Positions 33,209 to 36,247 of a stretch of 36,247 bases of DNA are shown here, one piece after another; within the stretch, counting starts at the first letter, position 1, and each line of letters opens with the position of its first letter. The position numbers and the translations under genes were made by a program. Origin of the DNA: Marinifilum sp. D714. Its GTDB lineage: Bacteria; Bacteroidota; Bacteroidia; Bacteroidales; Marinifilaceae. The stretch lies in assembly GCF_030851345.1 (NCBI RefSeq), contig NZ_JALPNU010000032.1:1-36247 (forward strand), written 5' to 3'. The notes below the pieces were generated by a model that searched no databases, was not told the origin of the DNA, and was given only the letters and a program-made list of their open reading frames with translations.

Positions 33209-35164
33209 ATGATTGATCAGTCTACAATATCAAGAATTTTTGATGCTGCAGAGATATCTGAAGTGGTTTCGGATTTTGTTACTCTTAAGAGAAGAGGTGT
33301 AAACTTTTTGGGTTTATGTCCTTTTCACAACGAGAAAACTCCTTCATTTACAGTATCTCCAGCAAAAGGTATATATAAATGTTTTGGATGTGGTAAAGGG
33401 GGAAACTCTGTAAACTTCATCATGGAACACGAGCACCTCGATTATGTAGGTGCATTAAAATATCTGGCAAAGAAATACAATATTGATGTAATCGAACAGG
33501 AATTATCGCCAGAACAAGAGAAGCAGAAGAACGATAGGGAAAGTATGATGATCGTAAATTCTTTTGCCCAAAAAACTTTTACTCATAATTTGCATCAGAA
33601 TCCGCAGGGAATGGCTGTTGGAATGAGTTATTTAAGAGAGCGTGGTTTCCGTGACGACATCATTAAAAAGTTTCAGATTGGATTTTGTCTTGAAGAATGG
33701 GAAGCATTCTCGAAACAAGCTTTAGATAGTGGATACAAGAAGGAATATCTTGTAAAAACAGGTTTGAGTATTGATAAGGAGAACCGCTTAATTGATAGAT
33801 TTAAAGGAAGAGTAATTTTTCCGATTCATGGAATTGCGGGAAGAGTATTGGCCTTTGGAGGACGTACACTTCGAAATGATAAGAAAACGGCCAAGTATCT
33901 GAATTCTCCAGAATCCGAAGTATATCACAAAAGTAGAGTACTGTATGGTATTTTTCAGGCAAAGAAATCAATTGTTCAGAACGACAAGTGCTTTTTGGTT
34001 GAAGGATATACAGATGTAATATCTTTTCATCAGGCTGGAATAGAAAATGTTGTTGCATCTTCTGGTACTGCACTTACTCCAGATCAAATTCGTTTGATAA
34101 AAAGATTTACCAATAATGTTACCATTATATATGATGGTGACCCGGCTGGAATAAAAGCATCATTGCGAGGAATTGATTTGGTTTTGGAACAAGAGGTAAA
34201 TGCCAAAGTTTTGTTGTTGCCAGAAGGTGAAGATCCAGATTCATTCTCAAAAACGATGGGAGCAACTGAGCTTACCAACTATATCGAGCAAAACGAAACA
34301 GACTTTATCGTTTTTAAAACGAACCTGCTTTTAAAAGATGCACAGGATGATCCGGTAAAACGTGCAAACCTAATTATTGATATTGTTCGTTCCATTGCCA
34401 TAATTCCTGATGCTATTGTACGGTCAGTTTACGTGAGAGAATGTAGTGGTATTTTGAATGTGGATGAGCGAGTTTTATATACAGAGATTAATAAAATCAT
34501 TCACAAGCGTAAGGAGGAAGCCTGGAAAAGAAATCAACGACCTGATTTTAATGAACCTGAACCCGCTAAGAAAATGGCAGAAAATTCAGGCTTTTTAAGA
34601 TCGGGCAACGAATGTGACTTGGAAGAGCGTGCATTGGTTCGCTTTTTACTGAACTTTGGCTCCGAGGTATTATTCCGAGATAAGAACAAAAATGGCGAAG
34701 AGGTAATTACTCTGGTTGGTACATTTATTATATCTGAACTTCAAAAGGATGAACTGGAATCGATAAATCCATTATATCAGTTGGTATTTGATCAATACGG
34801 TTCAAACATGAATAACGCAGATTTTAATGCAAAAACTTTTTTCCGCGATCATACCAATGAAAAAGTAAGTCAGCTTGCCGCCGATATTTTAAGTGAACCT
34901 TACGAGGAAAGTAAAATCTGGACCAAAAATGGAAGTTTTGTAGAGTCTATAATTGAAAAATTAAAGGATTTGGTTCCTAAAATGGTGAACGAATACAAGG
35001 GCAAAAAGGTGAGAATCCTAATGAAGGAAGTTCTGGATGAGATGCAAAAAGCCCAGCAAACGGGTAATGCTGACCGAATGATGGAACTGATGCAACAAAA
35101 AATGGTGCTAGATCAGATAAAAAATGCTATTTCAAAAGAATTGGGAAATCGAACAATACTTTAA
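33209..35164 (+). CDS. dnaG: DNA primase
   Basis: The 651-residue enzyme makes RNA primers at the replication fork. The CHC2 zinc domain has Cys37, His40, Cys58 and Cys61 (LCPFH, CFGC). The RNA-polymerase core with TOPRIM fold follows (LVEGYTDVISFHQAGI, then IYDGDPAGIKA with the metal-binding Asp residues), and then a C-terminal helicase-binding region. I chose the ATG at 33209 (MIDQSTISRIFDAA), which matches the usual start of the family; a TTG seven codons upstream at 33188 would add MFSIFVR and overlap the promoter element. No rpoD or rpsU is adjacent. Confidence 0.95.
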   Translation: MIDQSTISRIFDAAEISEVVSDFVTLKRRGVNFLGLCPFHNEKTPSFTVSPAKGIYKCFGCGKGGNSVNFIMEHEHLDYVGALKYLAKKYNIDVIEQELSPEQEKQKNDRESMMIVNSFAQKTFTHNLHQNPQGMAVGMSYLRERGFRDDIIKKFQIGFCLEEWEAFSKQALDSGYKKEYLVKTGLSIDKENRLIDRFKGRVIFPIHGIAGRVLAFGGRTLRNDKKTAKYLNSPESEVYHKSRVLYGIFQAKKSIVQNDKCFLVEGYTDVISFHQAGIENVVASSGTALTPDQIRLIKRFTNNVTIIYDGDPAGIKASLRGIDLVLEQEVNAKVLLLPEGEDPDSFSKTMGATELTNYIEQNETDFIVFKTNLLLKDAQDDPVKRANLIIDIVRSIAIIPDAIVRSVYVRECSGILNVDERVLYTEINKIIHKRKEEAWKRNQRPDFNEPEPAKKMAENSGFLRSGNECDLEERALVRFLLNFGSEVLFRDKNKNGEEVITLVGTFIISELQKDELESINPLYQLVFDQYGSNMNNADFNAKTFFRDHTNEKVSQLAADILSEPYEESKIWTKNGSFVESIIEKLKDLVPKMVNEYKGKKVRILMKEVLDEMQKAQQTGNADRMMELMQQKMVLDQIKNAISKELGNRTIL

Positions 35165-35180
35165 ACTAATACTAACCAAA

Positions 35181-35216
35181 CTGTAATTGGTTTCCGTACT
35201 GCTTACAGTATACTTG
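35181..35216 (+). promoter_or_regulatory. Promoter with flanking operator dyad, NimA-like gene
   Basis: TTG (35187-35189), a 19-bp spacer and TATACTTG (35209-35216, one mismatch) form a promoter 12 bp before the ATG. ACTGTAA (35180-35186) and TTACAGT (35203-35209) are a perfect 7-bp inverted repeat that abuts both elements, as expected for a repressor site. AACCAA/TTGGTT (35174-35179 with 35187-35192) overlaps it. Confidence 0.45.
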
Positions 35217-35227
35217 ATAATAAAAGG

Positions 35228-35752
35228 ATGAGAACAATATTTATAGAAGACAAAACACAAATTGATGAAATTATTCGTTCATGTGAAATCTGTAATCTTG
35301 GAGTTATTGATACTGAAAACAGGCCATATGTTGTACCAATGAATTTTGGATACCATGATGGTTATATTTATATGCATGGCGCCGATTTTGGTAAGTTAAT
35401 AGATGCAATGAAAGCAAACCCACAAGTTTGTGTTACTTTTTGCACACCGGTAGAACTTGCTGCACAAGATGCTCATGTTGCATGTAGTTATAGAATGAAA
35501 GGAAAAAGTGTTGTTGCCCGAGGTAAAATTGAGTTCATTACCGATTACGATGAAAAAGTTGATGCACTAAATATACTTATGGCACAGTATACCGATCGTA
35601 AATTTACCTATAATTCCCCAGCAGTGAAAAATGTTGAAGTTTACAGGTTAAAACCGGAAGAACTAACTGCGAAGGAATTTGGAGCTCCACATGGAAACAA
35701 CTTCCCATGGCAAATTGAAAGAGATAGAAAAAAATCAATGAAAGACTTATAA
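35228..35752 (+). CDS. Pyridoxamine 5'-phosphate oxidase-like flavoprotein, NimA type
   Basis: The 174-residue protein has the FMN-binding split-barrel fold of the pyridoxamine phosphate oxidase superfamily. Landmarks are LGVIDTENRPYVVPMNFGY (24-42), GYIYMHGADFGKLIDAMKANPQVCVTF, YRMKGKSVVARGKIEFI and the C-terminal WQIERDRKK. NimA-like relatives reduce 5-nitroimidazoles in anaerobes, but most family members are of unknown function, so a resistance role should not be assumed. It is a short monocistronic unit with its own promoter, a dyad operator candidate and a terminator. Confidence 0.82.
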   Translation: MRTIFIEDKTQIDEIIRSCEICNLGVIDTENRPYVVPMNFGYHDGYIYMHGADFGKLIDAMKANPQVCVTFCTPVELAAQDAHVACSYRMKGKSVVARGKIEFITDYDEKVDALNILMAQYTDRKFTYNSPAVKNVEVYRLKPEELTAKEFGAPHGNNFPWQIERDRKKSMKDL

Positions 35753-35759
35753 ATACAGC

Positions 35760-35787
35760 AAGCCTTCTCGTTAGAGAGGGCTTTTTT
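35760..35787 (+). terminator. Terminator of the NimA-like gene
   Basis: AAGCCTTCTC (35760-35769) pairs with GAGAGGGCTT (35774-35783) with one G-U pair, loop GTTA, then a T run. It begins 8 bp after the stop codon. Confidence 0.8.
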
Positions 35788-35832
35788 AATATTCCTTAAC
35801 AAATGTTTTAAGAGCTTAACCAATTTGGATGC

Positions 35833-35927
35833 TACTTTTGAATCGACATATTTAAGTAGTTAAAATTTCGGTTAGAAACGAGAACTAAGGTTGGAACCAT
35901 CTCAAAAGTTTCAGCCTTATTTTTTTA
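35833..35927 (+). ncRNA. Candidate small RNA of about 80 bases
   Basis: TACTTTTG (35833-35840) matches TAnnTTTG, and a second terminator lies downstream with no gene between: AAGGTTGGAAC (35887-35897), a 10-base loop and GTTTCAGCCTT (35908-35918), 11 pairs with three G-U, then ATTTTTTT. A transcript from about 35846 to 35926 would have no coding potential. The -33 element is weak, so the promoter is the uncertain part. Confidence 0.35.
35887..35927 (+). terminator. Orphan Rho-independent terminator
   Basis: The 11-bp stem (35887-35897 with 35908-35918) followed by an extended T run lies 100 bp past the first terminator and before the tandem promoters. It ends the candidate small RNA or insulates the promoters downstream. 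Confidence 0.65.
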
Positions 35928-35992
35928 AAAAAATTTTTCCATCGGATCTTCAGTAAGTTAGCTTGTGTTGGTTAAAAAACTTGCGTTTTTGA

Positions 35993-36035
35993 TTTGGAAA
36001 GCTGGGAAAGTATGCTTTATCTTTGCAGCCGCTTT
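35993..36035 (+). promoter_or_regulatory. Strong promoter P1 of stable-RNA type
   Basis: TTTG (35993-35996), a 21-bp spacer and TATCTTTG (36018-36025) are a full promoter match, followed by CAGCCGCTTT. An A/T-rich tract at 35918-35938 could act as an upstream element. The same arrangement recurs 148 bp downstream. Confidence 0.7.
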
Positions 36036-36140
36036 ACAAAGGTAGGGCGATAGGGAAAACATGATGAAAAGGGTGGTTTAACCAGGATTTGGATTGGTGT
36101 TTTTTCATTTTGAAATTTTTAAAAGTTTTTTTCGAAAGTA

Positions 36141-36183
36141 TTTGGAATTGTAAAAGTAATTTATTTATCTTTGCAGCCGCTTT
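36141..36183 (+). promoter_or_regulatory. Strong promoter P2 of stable-RNA type
   Basis: TTTG (36141-36144), a 21-bp spacer and TATCTTTG (36166-36173) repeat P1 exactly in layout, and the 20 bases from 36164 are identical to those from 36016. The early transcribed regions are also similar (GGnAnGGCGAT). The pair probably drives an rRNA or other stable-RNA operon beyond the right edge. No RNA gene is visible before 36247. Confidence 0.7.
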
Positions 36184-36247
36184 TGATTGGGATGGCGATT
36201 CTTTGGAGCACTAGTATCTATGAGGCTTTCGAAAGGATTTAAATCTT

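Noticed and set aside
35174-35209. H-type pseudoknot formed by AACCAA/TTGGTT and ACTGTAA/TTACAGT
   Set aside because: The first two loops would have zero length, which is sterically unlikely, and the elements coincide with a promoter, so a DNA operator explains them better.
1-36247. CRISPR arrays, prophage, insertion sequences, tRNA genes
   Set aside because: None was seen on reading both strands: no regularly spaced long repeats with unique spacers, no transposase or phage structural genes, and no cloverleaf-like sequence in the gaps.

Overview
The window looks like a chromosomal segment of a low-GC member of the Bacteroidota. The evidence is TonB-dependent receptors with carboxypeptidase-regulatory-like N-termini, SPOR lipoproteins, an HU-related DNA-binding protein, a paucity of Shine-Dalgarno sequences, and many promoters of the Bacteroidota type (TTTG/TTG, about 19-22 bp, TAnnTTTG). 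A marine Marinifilaceae-like relative is my guess; nothing here fixes the genus. No prophage, insertion sequence, CRISPR array or tRNA was seen.

Layout. 196-5007 (minus): a surface lipoprotein with a duplicated beta-helix-like domain, downstream of a TonB-dependent receptor. 5553-7382 (plus): a PhoR/PhoB-like two-component system, divergent from the receptor. 7484-9270: comF, then a free-standing carboxypeptidase-regulatory-like protein and a YwqK/MORN-like protein. 9435-11769: a TonB-like protein and an unusual protein with charged repeats fused to a GH16-like fold that lacks both catalytic glutamates. 11803-12396: an unknown membrane-anchored protein. 12776-19345 (minus): a complete TetR-TolC-adaptor-RND efflux operon. 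19626-22766: an unknown exported protein, an acyl-CoA ligase and an HU-like protein. 23292-26740: asnS and rpoN, separated by a gene-free stretch with REP-like hairpins. 26855-28312: a PAP2-like membrane protein and two SPOR lipoproteins. 28629-31412: methylglyoxal synthase and a Pit-type phosphate transporter. 31484-35752: a SIRT5-like sirtuin, an unknown exported protein, dnaG and a NimA-like flavoprotein. 35753-36247: a candidate small RNA and two near-identical tandem promoters of stable-RNA type running off the right edge.

How the parts fit. The strongest unifying signal is phosphate. A by-eye search found the motif RTTAAC-N5-RTTAAC (two half-sites 11 bp apart, the geometry of an enterobacterial Pho box) exactly three times: before the TonB receptor/lipoprotein operon, before phoR-phoB, and before the Pit transporter, each time readable in the direction of the gene. 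This argues that the two-component system is a PhoBR that controls itself, a phosphate-starvation outer-membrane uptake pair and the Pit transporter. Methylglyoxal synthase, an enzyme known in other bacteria to be inhibited by phosphate, lies immediately upstream of Pit. Other non-coding structure of note: a three-copy 22-bp direct repeat with a perfect palindrome upstream of the HU-like gene, a leader ORF plus hairpin before asnS, and operator-like dyads at the acyl-CoA ligase and the NimA-like gene.
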